A stretch of 64,000 nucleotides of DNA, taken from the NCBI GenBank assembly GCA_034387635.1, contig JAOANU010000005.1, forward strand, positions 1,550,001-1,614,000. Direction: 5' to 3'. This stretch comes from Rhodosporidiobolus odoratus. Lineage: Eukaryota > Basidiomycota > Microbotryomycetes > Sporidiobolales > Sporidiobolaceae. The first letter of the stretch is position 1. The number at the start of each line of letters is the position of its first letter. Both the position numbers and the translations under genes were made by a program. Under the pieces are notes generated by a model that saw only the letters and a list, made by a program, of their open reading frames with translations, searched no databases and had not been told where the DNA came from. Below are positions 45,141 through 59,305 of the stretch, piece by piece.

Positions 45141-47884
45141 ATGTCCTCTCCTCCTTCTGCCGTTGCTGAGCAAAGCGATCCCGCTCCTCCAACTCCCGCT
45201 TCTACGACAGCCCTCGCCGACGCTCCATTCAGCACAAGCGCCTCCTCGCCTGACGAACCCACCCTCGCCCATCGCCCTTGCTTGCTTTGCAAAACCCGTC
45301 GAGGTTCGTCTCGCTGTTTTTACACTCTCGTCATCTGGTATCGATCTGTTTCGTCACCACCTCCACAGTCAAATGCTCTCGTACTCTCCCGACTTGCGAG
45401 AAGTGTGCAGCCAAGGGCAAGACGTGCAAATACCCGAACTATGATCCATCCGACGCTGCCACCAAGCGCGCCCTCATTCGCTTCTCGTCGTCCTCATCGG
45501 GAACAGGCAAGAAGGGAGGCGGGAAGGGCAAGGGGAAGGGTAAAGGTAAGGGCAAAGGGAAACAAGGGCTGTACCAACCTGAGGAGGAGGAGGAGGAGGA
45601 GGAGAAGGAGGAGGAGGAACCGGAAGAAGAGAAGGAAAAGGAAGGAGGGGACAGTACGTCTGCAATTCCGCCTGTTCTGACACGCGACATGTCTCACACG
45701 TGCAATGCAGCCGGGGAGACGCCACCACTGGTCGACTCGCCACAAGCAACGTTGCCCGCCCCGACTCCCAAGCAGGCTGCGCCGCAAGCTTCCTTACCCT
45801 CGCCGATCTCCCCCGTCACTGTCCGTCAGCCTCTAGCTCCTAGCACTTCTGCGTCTCTGCCAGCCCTACCTGACTTGCCAGCCTGGCTTTCGACAACTGC
45901 GCTCGCTTCACACTTTCCTACCTTTCCAGCCCCGCCCCCTAGTCAAGAATATCAGCGGCAGAGGGAAACGAGGGGTGCCCTGAGCAGGGTATTGACGTTC
46001 GGTGCTGCTGCACCGGTCGAGAAGATACGGTTCACGAAGGCTGCCGAAGGTGAAGCTGCCGGCCTTCTGATCGATGTACGTACCTTTGTTCCGCTCGACT
46101 ATTTTCACCCGCGAACATGATGCCCTCTATCTGCTTGCAGCTCCTCAATGTCGACTCCACCTTCTCGTCCGGCCTCACCTCGCCGTTCCTCCGGTTCAAT
46201 CCACAACCACCTACAATCCCCTCGTTGACCTTCTCAACCGCGATCTACCCTCCAACCGCTCAGCAAGCTCGCTCTTCCCTTGCAGCCTACTTCACCCACG
46301 TCGAGCCGTCTCTCGAGCTCTTCCCCAGTCAGCCATGCAAGCAACGCTTCCAGGAGCAGTGCATCGAGTTTTGGCGGATGACAGGGGAGGAACAGACTAG
46401 CATTACGGGGAGAGGGCGGGGGTGGAAAGCGTTGTATCTGGCGACTGTGGCGATGGGAGCACTGGGAATGACTGAGGAGGAAGTAGCTAAGGTGGGGCTA
46501 AGGGGACAGGTGGAGAAAGCAGCGAGGGAGTGGGCGGAGGAAGCGGCGAAAGTATTGGTGGATGAAGGTACGACCGGTCTCTCCTGGTTCGCTGAGCGTG
46601 TAAGCTGACTCTTGTCCTACGTAGCCTTCCCTCACCTCCCCACCCTCGATGGTTCGTTCGCTCTTTGACTTCCCGCTCATGCCCGACTGACCTTCCTAAA
46701 CTCGGGACATATCTCCCTGTGTAGGCCTCCGCGCGTCGCTATTTCTGATCAACTTGAGTCTGTCCGGACTCGGGACTAGCTCCGACCTCCCCAAGACACT
46801 CGCCACCATGCCCAATGTCGTACTTGCTGCTTTCGAGCTCGACCTGCACCGCGACCCAGTTCCGTCGGTCTTTGCATCGGAGGCGGAGAGGGAGGAGCGA
46901 AGGGGATTGTGGTGGAAGGTCTTGGAGCTCGAAGTGTAAGAGCGTTCCTTGTTAGCAGACTTGAGCAGCGAGACTGACTTATTGAACGAGAACAGGACAT
47001 GGGCACCCCTGCTCGACAAGCGTCTCTCGCTCGACCCTTCTTCCTTTTCTACCCGATCCAGCTCACCGACAGCATCTCTTCAGCCAGGCGCGCCTAGCGT
47101 TCCGAGCGCGCTTTACTCCGTCCTTCGCCTTACCGCTACCCTCACACACCTGCTCAACGCTCCTTCAACGCCCTCTCCGCTCGACCTTGCCCTGTTCGCG
47201 GACAGGATCGACGAGGTCGGCACTCTGATCGAGGCAAGGTCCGACCAGGAACCGTTAACGAAGCTTCTACTGCTGGCTTGCTTCTTCAGGTGGACAGCTG
47301 CGAAGGATGAAGTAGGGTTTGTGAACAAGGAGGACGGCGAGAAAGAGTGGCAGAGGCAGGCGCGTGCGCTCTACATATCCCTTCGCTGCCTCCCACAGAA
47401 GCTGACACGGTACCGCGAGAACAGACATCCTCCTCGACTCGGTCGACTTCATCCTTCGCTGCTCGCGCTTCAACCAACTTCTCTCTCTATGCACCTTCCT
47501 GCACAGCGTCGTCCTCGTCTCTTTGCGTTTGCGCAGTAAGCATCGTTTTTCCCCTTGCTTTGCCCTCGCAACTAACCACTCCACCGATTTTTCGTAGCCC
47601 ACACTCGTTTCTCCCCTTCCTCCTCCGAGTCCCTTCTCACTCGCCTCTCCTCCCTCCTCCCCGCTCTCAAAGCCGCCCCTTGGCCTGTGCACCTGCATCA
47701 AACCATCTCTCGCGGCATCCTCGTTCTCTCTTTTCTCCCACGCTCTGTCCACGCCTCCGAATCGGCTGCACAAGCTCCCTCCTCGTCCTCTTTCTCCTCT
47801 TTTTCCGCTCAACTTCCCTCGTTTGCTTCCCAGTCCGATGTGATCCAACAACCGACGGCGGGACCGTCGAGCGATGTGTATTAA
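45141..47884 (+). CDS. Zn2Cys6 fungal transcription factor (copy 1)
   Basis: Binuclear zinc cluster near residue 50: CLLCKTRRVKCSRTLPTCEK then CAAKGKTCKYP, spacing C-x2-C-x6-C-x5-C-x2-C-x6-C, completed across intron 1. A Lys/Gly run (GKGKGKGKGK) and a Glu run follow, encoded by GAG-rich DNA. The middle region has AGLLIDLLNVDSTFSSGLTS and AYFTHVEPSLELFPSQPCKQ; then LYLATVAMGALGMTEEEVAK; then TWAPLLDKRLSLDPSSFSTR, shared almost word for word with the copy on the minus strand at 52204-54840. The C-terminal part ends HLHQTISRGILVLSFLPRSV. This layout is that of fungal Zn-cluster regulators with a middle homology region. Targets unknown. About eight introns; the last exons were placed by comparison with the paralogue. 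Confidence 0.85.
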
Positions 47885-48223
47885 GCTTGTTTTTGGTATG
47901 ATTGCTTAGCCCGTGTCTCGTTGTCGTTGATGTTCAGTTCCCGTATATAGACACTGTTGCCGTTCCTCTAGCCTCGCTCCTGACGCCTTCCTTCCCCTCT
48001 CTCCCTCGTGCCAAAAGACGCTCGTTGACCTGTCCAGTGAGTAACGGAAAGAGGCTACAAATGCAGGGACCAGCTCGCAAGTAAATAGGGAAACAAGACT
48101 AAGTACTCAAGGTGGGCCGTGAAGAGAAACGAATGAATAGGGGTATCGAAAGACAGATCCTTTTCCTATATGCTATGAACCAACTGTCCTTCCATCCCGA
48201 CTGGTCATTGGATTTCTATTCGT
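47885..48223. other. Convergent 3' region between copy-1 factor and PIL1
   Basis: 339 bp with AT-rich patches (48130-48230) suitable for 3' ends; no gene seen. Confidence 0.4.
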
Positions 48224-51200
48224 TTAGTCGAGCTTGGTGACGAATCGGTTTGAACCGAACCCTGGACTCGTAGGTTGTTGATCGTACGGTAATCTTCGAG
48301 GCGATGATGGCGGTTGCTGCTGCGAGACAGCTGACCCAGTCTCTGAACCACCGGAGCGAGAGAGGTTGAGGTGGGAACTGCAATAAGTAAGAACGACAGG
48401 AATCAAGGGAGGGAGGGGAAACATGTCAGTCCGGAGGAGACATAGAGAAGGAAGGACGCCAGGCAAGTCAGGAGATCGGAAGAGCCAGGAAGAGAGAGGG
48501 AGAGAGAGAGAAAGAGAAAGCGTACGGCAACGTCCCACTCCTCCCGACGTTCGAGCCTCCTCCTCCGGTCATTCCACCCCCTCCTCCTGGTCCTCCACCA
48601 CCCTGAGCCATAGTCCTACTCTTATCCACTCTCAGCGGCCTTACATCGAACGCCGGAGCCGCCATCGGTCCTGACATCGGTATCGGGATTGGGAAAGGTG
48701 GAGCCGCCATACTAGTTGGGGACGAAACAAACTGCGTCTGCAAGTCCCCCTCACCACCTGGATTCGTCTGGTTTGTCACCATTGGTTCGGGAGAAAGCGG
48801 AATGGCAGAGTTTCTGTAGGCGTTGGCGATTCGTTCTGATTCGCTCGGACCTCGTTCGAGTGCTGCTGGTGGTTGGGGGTGGTCGCCTCCAGCTCCATAT
48901 CCAGAAGGGGCGAACCTTCCTCCTCCCGGCTGAGCACCGGCGCGGCGGAATGCCCCAGCTGGCATGGTCCGCTTCCCGTCGCCCCCATTTCCGTTGCCAA
49001 GGGAAGTCGTGGAAGAAGCGCCAAAATACCCCGAAGGACCACCGGAAGACGGACTCGTCACAGTCGGAGAGTAAGCCCCTCCTCCTCCACCCCCTCCGCT
49101 GGGTACGTAGATATCGCCATACTTGCTTCCGAGGGCGGCTTCGCCCGTCTGCGAGCGAATCTGGATTGATCGACGTTCGCCGCTGATCTTCGGAGTCAGG
49201 GGTCGAGGTTCGAAGGAAGTTGCACCGGTGGCTGACGGGATTGAAGCGATGGGAGGTGGGACGGGAGCGGTAGTGGTGAAGGATGGAGGGGGGTGACCGG
49301 GAATGGAAGGGACTGGCGAGGAAGGTGCGGGAGATGGGTCGATTGGTTGAGAAGATGCGGGCGCGTACGTAGCGGAGTGAGGAGGCGAGGTGTAGGTTTG
49401 GTCATTATACGAGGGGGATTGCGGAGGGGGAGAGTACGGTTCGCGATGCTCCTCGCCGTACTGATTCCGTCGTTCCCCGGCCGAAGGAGGCGGGATGTAG
49501 TCGATGGCGGAGGCGGAGGCGGAGGAACGAAGTTGTTGCGGCGACTGCTGGTGCTGGTAATCGTACTCCTGGTGAAGCGGCAGCGGCGTTGAGGGTTCCT
49601 CGTGCGTCATCGCCGGCGTAGCAACCTCGACAATAGGGCTCAGAGTGCTATACCCTGTCGAAGGTGCCGCCAATCCACCACCTCCCTTCCCGCCTCCCGC
49701 ATAACTCTCCAATGCTCCCTCGGACTCCTGCGGAGGAGGCGAGCTATAATCCTGCCTATTATACCTCCAAGTCGAAGCCGATTGAACCCCCTGCTGTTGT
49801 TCTTCCCTCTCCCTCGCCTCATTCTCAAACGCTTCCCTAGCTTCCCTCGCTTCCATCTCTTCCTCCTCTTGCGGCTGCGTTTCTTCCTGAATGTGAGGCG
49901 CCTCGCCCATGTAAGCAAGACTAGAGCGGTTTTGATCCCACCCATCCTCGCTGACGGGAGGAGCGAGTCCAGCCGCACCCGCAGCAACAGGAATGGGGCG
50001 GGAGGAGTAACCGTCTACCAGAGGGGTGGCGCCTACATCCGACGGGGTGAGAGGGGCCAAATCGCGTTCCCGTCCAGCGGGAGTATCGGTCGGTGGCGGG
50101 GGGCTAAGAACGCTCAGAGGGCGGAAGTCGGGGAGAGGTTGCAGTTGAGGACCGGAGTGAGGGGCAGGTTGTTCCGGAAGAAGGGATTGCGAGAGGCGCC
50201 GTTGAGAGTTGCGTCTGAAGGTGCCGTCGTGGTGAGGGGGGGATTGAGGATGGCTCGGGGAGGTATAGGTCTGAGGGGAGGTCGACGTCTCGGGAGAAGT
50301 GAAAGTCTGGGATTGAGGCGTCGTCTGCTGCTGTTGCGGGTACGAACCGTCCTGTTGATGCTGCGCGGCGTACTGATGCTCGGACGGATAGTCGGAGTAC
50401 TGCTGCTGATGACTGATCCCCGACTGGTCGAACTGATTCGTCGGGTGAGCACTTCCTTCCTGGAACGCTTGATGTGAGAAAGGCTCCGAGATCGGCGCAG
50501 GATTGAAAACGACGTCCTCGAGACATCGCTGTGCCTCCGTCAGCAATTCCTCCGTTCGAGAGTAACCTGCACAACCGACCAGGGGTTAGAGGTGGCGGCG
50601 GGAAAGACTAGGACGAAAGGGAGAACGCACCATCATAGTACGCCCTCTGTTCGCCAGGAGGCGTCTCCTCCGTCGGCAACATATCGATCATAAGTTTCCC
50701 CATCTCCGCCACTATAGCCGTCTTTTCCGCCAGTTCAATCATGGCACCCAGCTTGAGGGACAAGGCGGCCCTTACGGCTGAGCGCTTGAAATCGCCCAGT
50801 CTGTCCGGAAGAATTCATGAGCTTCACAGTGAGGACAGAGGGAGAGACAGAGAGGGCGGGCGTACCGAGTCTCCTCCGTCAACACGCTATTCTCAAGCCC
50901 GATCATTTCCTGCTGCATATCCCGTAACCGCTGCTTCGCATTCGGCAAGTCCTTGTTTTCGTCCTTCATCTTTGACACCTGCACATGGTCGAGAATATCT
51001 TGAGCATGGCTACGAGGCAAACAGAGGGGAGAAGTGGGAGGGGGTAAAGGTCACACCTTTCGTTCCTGCGCCTCGATCCGTCCTGCGAGCGAATCCCTCG
51101 TCTTCTTCAACGTCGACAAAGTCTCCTCCTTTGACCTGATATCCTTGAACTTGAGCCTGTGAATCCGGGTAGTAGGGTCAGTAGGAAGCGAGGCATGGGA

Positions 51201-51745
51201 AGAGGCGAGTGGGGAACCCGCACCGACTATTTGAACTGTGTTCGCAGAAAGCCACTTCAGCCTTTCCCAGATAGTCATACAGAGTACAGACTTTGGTCAA
51301 GACGTCCTGCACAGTCGATATGTCTCAGTACCCTGAGTTACCTGAAGAAGCCGGAAGGAGAGATTGGGCCAACCGTACCCCTAAATCGGGTCCTTCAACC
51401 TGACCCCACTGCCTCAACGCCTCACTCGCCTTGTCCCTCTCCGCTGACAGCCGTTGTGCACTGTTGAGAGTCAAGGATAGCAAGAGGACTGGGCCAAACA
51501 TCAGTAGAGACCATCTTCCGCCCCCGACTTGAGTGAAGCCGATTTTTTGGGAGAGAGGGAAGCGTACGTATCTACCAGCCTTCTTTCGCTCGAGATGACT
51601 TCTTGTAGTTGTTTCGTATCGCGTGGACCGAGCGAGACGCGGTTGTTGTGGGCTATGCATGAGTGGATGAGGATGAGCCCAGCCAAAGTATCTCAATCGG
51701 AGAGAGAAACGAGGGCTAACCAATCTTGGTCAGGAAGGAAGCCAT
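48224..51745 (-). CDS. PIL1: Eisosome core protein PIL1/LSP1 with very long disordered tail
   Basis: BAR-domain protein that shapes eisosomes under the plasma membrane. Start at 51745: MASFLTKIAHNNRVSLGPRD and KQLQEVISSERRLVDT, then LSAERDKASEALRQWGQVEG, DVLTKVCTLYDYLGKAEVAF, FKDIRSKEETLSTLKKTRDS and AKQRLRDMQQEMIGLENSVL. The block LPTEETPPGEQRAYYDGYSR is the family's PGE...YDGY signature. After the BAR part a single large exon (48.5-50.5 kb) encodes some 600 residues of Pro/Ser/Gln/Gly-rich disordered sequence with short polyglutamine and polyglycine runs, ending SNRFVTKLD. Yeast Pil1 is 339 residues, so the tail is an unusual addition. Seven or so introns, all in the BAR part or near the stop. 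Phosphorylation of the tail is likely but inferred. Confidence 0.88.
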
Positions 51746-52203
51746 ACTGTCTGATGGACTCTTGCCACGACTGAACACTTGTCTAGTGATCTACGACGGT
51801 GTGTAGACTCGGGGCAAGTGGAGAGGCTGGAGGGGAAGGTGGTTAGAGGCAGTGAGGGCGTAGCGCGGTGGGCGAACTAGCGCTCGTCGATAGCTGATGG
51901 TGTCAAAGCTTGACCACCGCCGTTCTACACACTTCAGCAGATGCGTTCAAGCAATCGAGAAGAGCGAGGTGGGGAGCAACTACTTCGAATTCGACGTCGA
52001 CTTCGGCCATCTTCACCTCCCTCCAGACGACTTCCTCGTCGCACAGCCAGCCCTGTAGAGGTGCAAGGACTTGTCTCCCCAAATCTGAGCGAAAACGAAG
52101 CTCACTTCGCTCTCCTCGGACGGCGCGACATGAAAAGGATTACAATCTCCCCGCCCCTGCAGCACACTACACAGTTCCGCTGACGAGCCTCCCTCACGCC
52201 CAC
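51746..52203. promoter_or_regulatory. PIL1 upstream region
   Basis: 458 bp upstream of the PIL1 start codon and downstream of the second Zn2Cys6 gene on the same strand. A GT/GA-rich patch lies near 51800-51880. No further element recognised. Confidence 0.4.
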
Positions 52204-54840
52204 TCATCCAGAATCAAACCCATACCCGTCTCCGACGTGGTTGTGAGCAAGGTTATAAAGCGGTGCAGGTGCGCGAGGTGCAGAAACCCGACTCGGACTC
52301 AGAGGCAGAACAAGATGCTCCAACACGATTACCCCTCGGTTGATAGTCTGATGGAGATGCGACAGATTCGGACTCGTGCGGAGATAGGATATGAGGTTGG
52401 AAAGGTGGGCATACAGCTCATAGGTCGAAGTCAAAGTTGAATTCGGGACGGGACGGGCTGTGCGAGCGGTCTTGTATTCAGCTATACCAGGTATAAGGAT
52501 GGGAGAGAGAGAGTGTGAAGGAAGGTGTTTCATACTGTGCAAACGGAGGGCCACGAGAACGGTAGCCTGCAGAAAAGTCGTAAAAGCCACTAGCTGATCC
52601 CACCTCGAGCAGCTCAAGACGAGATCGATCGAATTGAGAAGCGTGTCTGTTCTGGCTCTACCTTGCGTCAGCCTTCGTCCGGTCCAGCGTAGATAGAGAG
52701 TGTAGAGTGTGGAGCGTACGCGCCTGCTTCTGCCACTGTTCTGCCTCCTCATCCTTGCTCGCCAAGCCGGCCTCATCTTTCGCAGCGGTCCACCTGAGAA
52801 AGCAGGCCAGAAGCAGTATCTTCGCCAACGGTTCCCGGTCGAGCCTCGCCTCGACCTGAGTGGCGACCTCGTCAATCCTGTCCGCGAAAAGGGCCAGGTT
52901 GAGAGGCGACGGGGCCGAAGGGGCGTTGAGCAAGTGAGTGAGGGTAGCGGTGAGGCGAAGGGCAGCGTGGAGTGCGCTGTGACTGGCAGAAGTGCCTGGC
53001 TGAACAAATTCTGTCTGCGAGCTGGATCGGGTAGAAAAGGAAGACGGGTCGAGCGAGAGACGCTTGTCGAGCAAGGGTGCCCAGGTCCTGTTCTCGTTCA
53101 AATGTTAGTCTCGCCAACATCGTGCATGATCAATCGAGGGACGGTCGCTCACGCTTCGAGCTCCAGGACCTTCCACCACAATCCCCTTCGCTCTTCCCTC
53201 TCCGCCTCCGACGCAAAGACCGACGGAGCAGGGTCGCGATGCAGGTCGAGCTCGAAAGCAGCTTGTACGAGGGTAGGTAACAAAGCGATCGTTGAAGGGA
53301 TATTAGAGCTGGTAGTCAGACCTGAGAGGGTGAAGTCAAGGAGGAGGAGGGCGGCGAGAAGACCTATATAAATCGACGAGGACGAGGGAGAGAGGGAAAT
53401 GACATGCTTGGGACAGTCAGTTTAGTACAAGGATAGAAGTTGACGTTTCGGGACAAACCATCGAGCGTGGGTAATTGAGGAAAGCCTGCGCGCTCCAGGT
53501 TGGGTCAGCCCCCGCGCGCGTGCAGCGAAGCAGGAAAGGGGGGAAGACGTAGCGCCCACCTTCTTCTCTCCACACTCTCGCACCTTCCTCCGCCCACCCT
53601 CTCGCCAATTCCCCCGTCCTCCCAAACACCCCAACTCGAATCGCCTCCTCAGCTCCTAATCCACTGATCCCCATCGCGACCGTCGCAAAATAAACCGCTC
53701 TCCACCCTCTCACGCTCTCCCTGCCTTGCTCTGCTTCCTCTCCGCGTTGCTGCCAAAACGCGATGCACTCCCTCTGAAAGCGTTGTTTATTCGCCGTGCC
53801 CGGAAAGAGGTTGAGGGAGGGTTCGTAGAGAGTGAAGTAGGTCGAGAGGGACGTGCGGGCTTGTTCGAGGGTTGGTGGAAGAGTGGTGGTATTGACAGAC
53901 AGGTTCGAGGGGGGAAAAAGGGAAAGGAGAGGAGGGGCTTGACGAGGAGTGTAGAGCGAGTCGCAGTTGATGAGCTGCAGTACACACACGGGGAGAAAGT
54001 GTGAGCTGGTTAGCCTAGGAGGAGTAGTAAGAGGGAGAAGGCGAAAGCAAGCGAACCGAGATGAGTAAACTCGCACCGTCTAGCGCTAAACCCCCTATTT
54101 TCGCCAAGGGGGCGTCGGCACCGTATACGAGGGCTCGGGTAAGAGCTTCTCTCGTTGCACGCAGTTCCAGCAAATGGTGCGGAGGAGGAGAGGGTGGGAA
54201 GGAGGGGAAAGCGAAAGGGAAGTGGATGGCGTTGGGAAGGTCGACGGGTGGCACGATGAGGGATTGCGCGGGTCCGGCAACGAGGAGGTCCGTGAAAAGC
54301 TCGTGCTGTTTCGACGATTCTGCGAGAGGGGGCGATTGCTCCGGAGAGGCAGCTGTGCGAGGGATGCCAAGTCAGCTCAGCCATGGAGAGAAAGAAGGAA
54401 GAGCGCACGCTGTTCTTCTCCTTGCTGCACCTGGTCGTTCCTCCCTTCTTGTTCCCCCTTCCTCGAGTCGGTGGACGATTGAGAAGCAGTTGACCTGCGC
54501 TTGGTCCGACTAAGCGGCAGAACCGGAGTTTCCTGCGACTCGCCAAAGTCGCACTCTTCTTCTCGTCGGATACAGTTGCGACACTTGGGCAGCTCTCGGG
54601 AGCAGCGCACTGTGGCCGAACACTGCATCAGTGAGGCGAGGACTCGAGGGGAGAGGTAGGGAAAGACGGCGCACCCCGGCGCTGGCGGCAGCGCTTGCAA
54701 GACCGGAGGGCGATGTCAAGGGGTGGAGACGGAGAAGTCGACGACGGCTGGGCGGCAAGGTCGTCGGCTATTGCAATGGGAGAAGGGGAGCGCTGCGAGA
54801 CTGTGTTGTCTTGGTCCGGGGTGGTTCTGTTGCTGTTCAT
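52204..54840 (-). CDS. Zn2Cys6 fungal transcription factor (copy 2)
   Basis: Paralogue of the factor at 45141-47884. From 54840: MNSNRTTPDQDNTVSQRSPS, then the zinc cluster CKRCRQRRVRCSRELPKCRN with C following in IRREEEC; an intron falls inside it at the same place as in copy 1. Later blocks PPTLEQARTSLSTYFTLYEP, AVYFATVAMGISGLGAEEAI, TWAPLLDKRLSLDPSSFSTR and ALRLTATLTHLLNAPSAPSP match copy 1. The C-terminus has NLSHLHQTINRGVIVLEHLV. The N-terminal half has diverged strongly, while the DNA for about 110 bases near 53160-53270 is roughly 93% identical to copy 1 (46811-46926). Binding sites unknown. The frame is intact as far as I can follow it. Confidence 0.82.
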
Positions 54841-55401
54841 GGATTGGGTGCGACGAGGAAAAGTAAGTGAGGAAAAGGAGGAGGGACGGTAGAGGCTTAC
54901 GTTGGTTCCCGATGACCCGTTTGTCCGCGCCGTTGTGTGCCTGTCTGGCCCAGTAAGAAGGTTGCCGAGCATTAAAGTGTTGGGTAGGACGGAGGAGCGG
55001 CTCAGGTGAGCAAGCTGAAGCAGGACATGCGACTGGCAGACGCGAAGTTGAGCACAAGAGGCAGGGTACATGAGGGCGGCATGTAGCTCGAACAGCATCT
55101 TGTACCCAATTTGAGCTGCTCCGGTACGGTAGGAATGGCTGGGGGACTGGGAGTGTGTAACCGGGACCGAGTAGCACGACGCGGCGGCCGACTTGGAGAC
55201 GAGCTGGAAGGAAACAAGCTCAAGCGGCCAGATGAAAGATGGGTGGCCGGTGATCTTGAGCTGTAGCAGCATAGCGCAGCAGCTGTGTACTCTCAGCTGG
55301 TGCAGAGTTGCGCGAGTGTTGCGAGGACAATCAGATTCAATCAGACTCGCTTTCAGTTCCTCCCATCTTGCGCTGTTTCTAGCTCGCAGGATAAGCTCAT
55401 C
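54841..55401. promoter_or_regulatory. Divergent region between factor copy 2 and ankyrin gene
   Basis: 561 bp with starts facing away on both sides. Several short frames but no gene recognised. Confidence 0.4.
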
Positions 55402-56631
55402 ATGGCAACACCAAGTCAGAGCTGCTCCTCGCTGCTGCATTGCTGTCCCGCTGTCCCGCTGACCCCGTTCCCTTGACTTTCCCTCGTCACCCCCACCTCT
55501 CTCTCCACCTCGACTACATCCCTTCTTCAACTCCGACAGATGAGCGACTCGTCTATGGTGCAAAGACAGACTCGGTAGATGTGATGAACGAGGTGCTCGA
55601 GGGAACAGAAGAGTTCGACGTCAACTGGCAAGATGGCTTGGGAAACACCGGTACGATACCTAGACTCCTTGCCCGTACACCGATGGATCGAGCAGACCAG
55701 GTCGTACAGGACGCGGAAGCTGCCAAACAGCCGAAGGATACCTATCACGATCCGCTGACTCTTCTCCGCCTCCCTTTTCCTTTGCGCCTCTGGGCATTGC
55801 CCTTCACCGTTGCAGCCCTGCACTACGCGTAAGCCCAACTCTACCCTTCTTCAGCATCCCCTTTACGGCGCCCCACCGCCCTCGAGCCCTGCCAACGCTC
55901 CCTCTTCCTTCCTCTCTCCTACTTTTCTTTCTCTCCCTTGAACCTTCACTCCCTCTTCGTCTCTTTGTCCCGCCTCGAACTAACCGCTGCCTCTCTTCGT
56001 CCTTCCCTCTTCTGGATTCCTACAGCGCCTCCTCCCCCTCCCCCTCAGCCCTCGACCTCCTCCTCGAAACCGACACAACCGACGTCGACCTCCAAAACCG
56101 ATTGGATCGTTCAACCCCTTTGCACCTTGCCGTCAAATTGGAGAATGAGGCGGCGAGGCAAGGCGTGGTCGAGATGTTGCTCGAGGCTGGGGCGGATCCG
56201 AGGTTAGTCCCTTTTTTCTTTTTTTGTTTTCTGTGGACAGACGCGCTTTTTTTCTTTCTTTGAGGCGTCTCGCTGCTGTTACCTAGTCACTCGCTGGCGA
56301 GCAATGCGCGCGTCTGCTCGGTTGCACGCGCAATGCGTTCTACTCATATCTCTGTCGCGACGTGGTCGAACGAGCAACATCCATCGTGCGCTTACTTACC
56401 CACCTCCCTCCTCCTTCCCCTGTGAAACGCAGCATCAAAGACCGCCACTCCCTCCGACCCCAAGACTACCTCCGGCCCGACTCGTCTTCGACCGACGCGC
56501 AAATCCTCCAAGCCTTCCGGGAAGCCATGGCCGAACGAACGAGAGGGGATGTGGGCAGGAATGCGGATTTGGTGGATGAGAGCGAGGGGGAGGAAGGGAG
56601 TGGGAGTGGGAGTGGGACTGAGGAGGAGTAA
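55402..56631 (+). CDS. Small ankyrin-repeat protein
   Basis: Exon 1 is 13 nt (55402-55414, MATP) and joins 55540 to give NERLVYGAKTDSVDVMNEVL. Ankyrin repeats: FDVNWQDGLGNTALHYAASS, LLLETDTTDVDLQNRLDRST-PLHLAV and VVEMLLEAGADPSIKDRHSL. It resembles fungal proteins of the yeast YCR051W/ankyrin type, about 200 residues, ending with an acidic tail (DESEGEEGSGSGSGTEEE). Protein-protein interaction role inferred; partner unknown. Four introns: after NT, at YAA and before IKDRH are clear. The start is chosen because it is the only ATG with a usable donor in the right phase; an exon further upstream cannot be ruled out. Confidence 0.78.
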
Positions 56632-56889
56632 AAGGGGTAGCAGCAGGAGAGGGGTGTAGGACTTTCTGTAACCTTACGCACGTGCGACGCTGAGCGCCTC
56701 CGCCGGCCTCTTTTCTGTGTCAGTCTGCGCTCTGGTCCCTGGTCATCGATTATGGGGTCTGCTCGTTCTTGACCCCATCTTACAGGTGGACCAAGTCAGA
56801 GGAGAATGATTGTCTAGGGTATGGACAATCTGCACAGCTCTATACAGCTCCAAGACAGTACTTCTACTCTTCTACTCCCCGCTTTGTAC

Positions 56890-59305
<2,416 letters not shown>

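Noticed and set aside
49602..50477. 291-codon plus-strand frame inside the PIL1 tail
   Set aside because: It is antisense to a repetitive low-complexity coding exon; long Arg/Leu-rich shadow frames are expected there.
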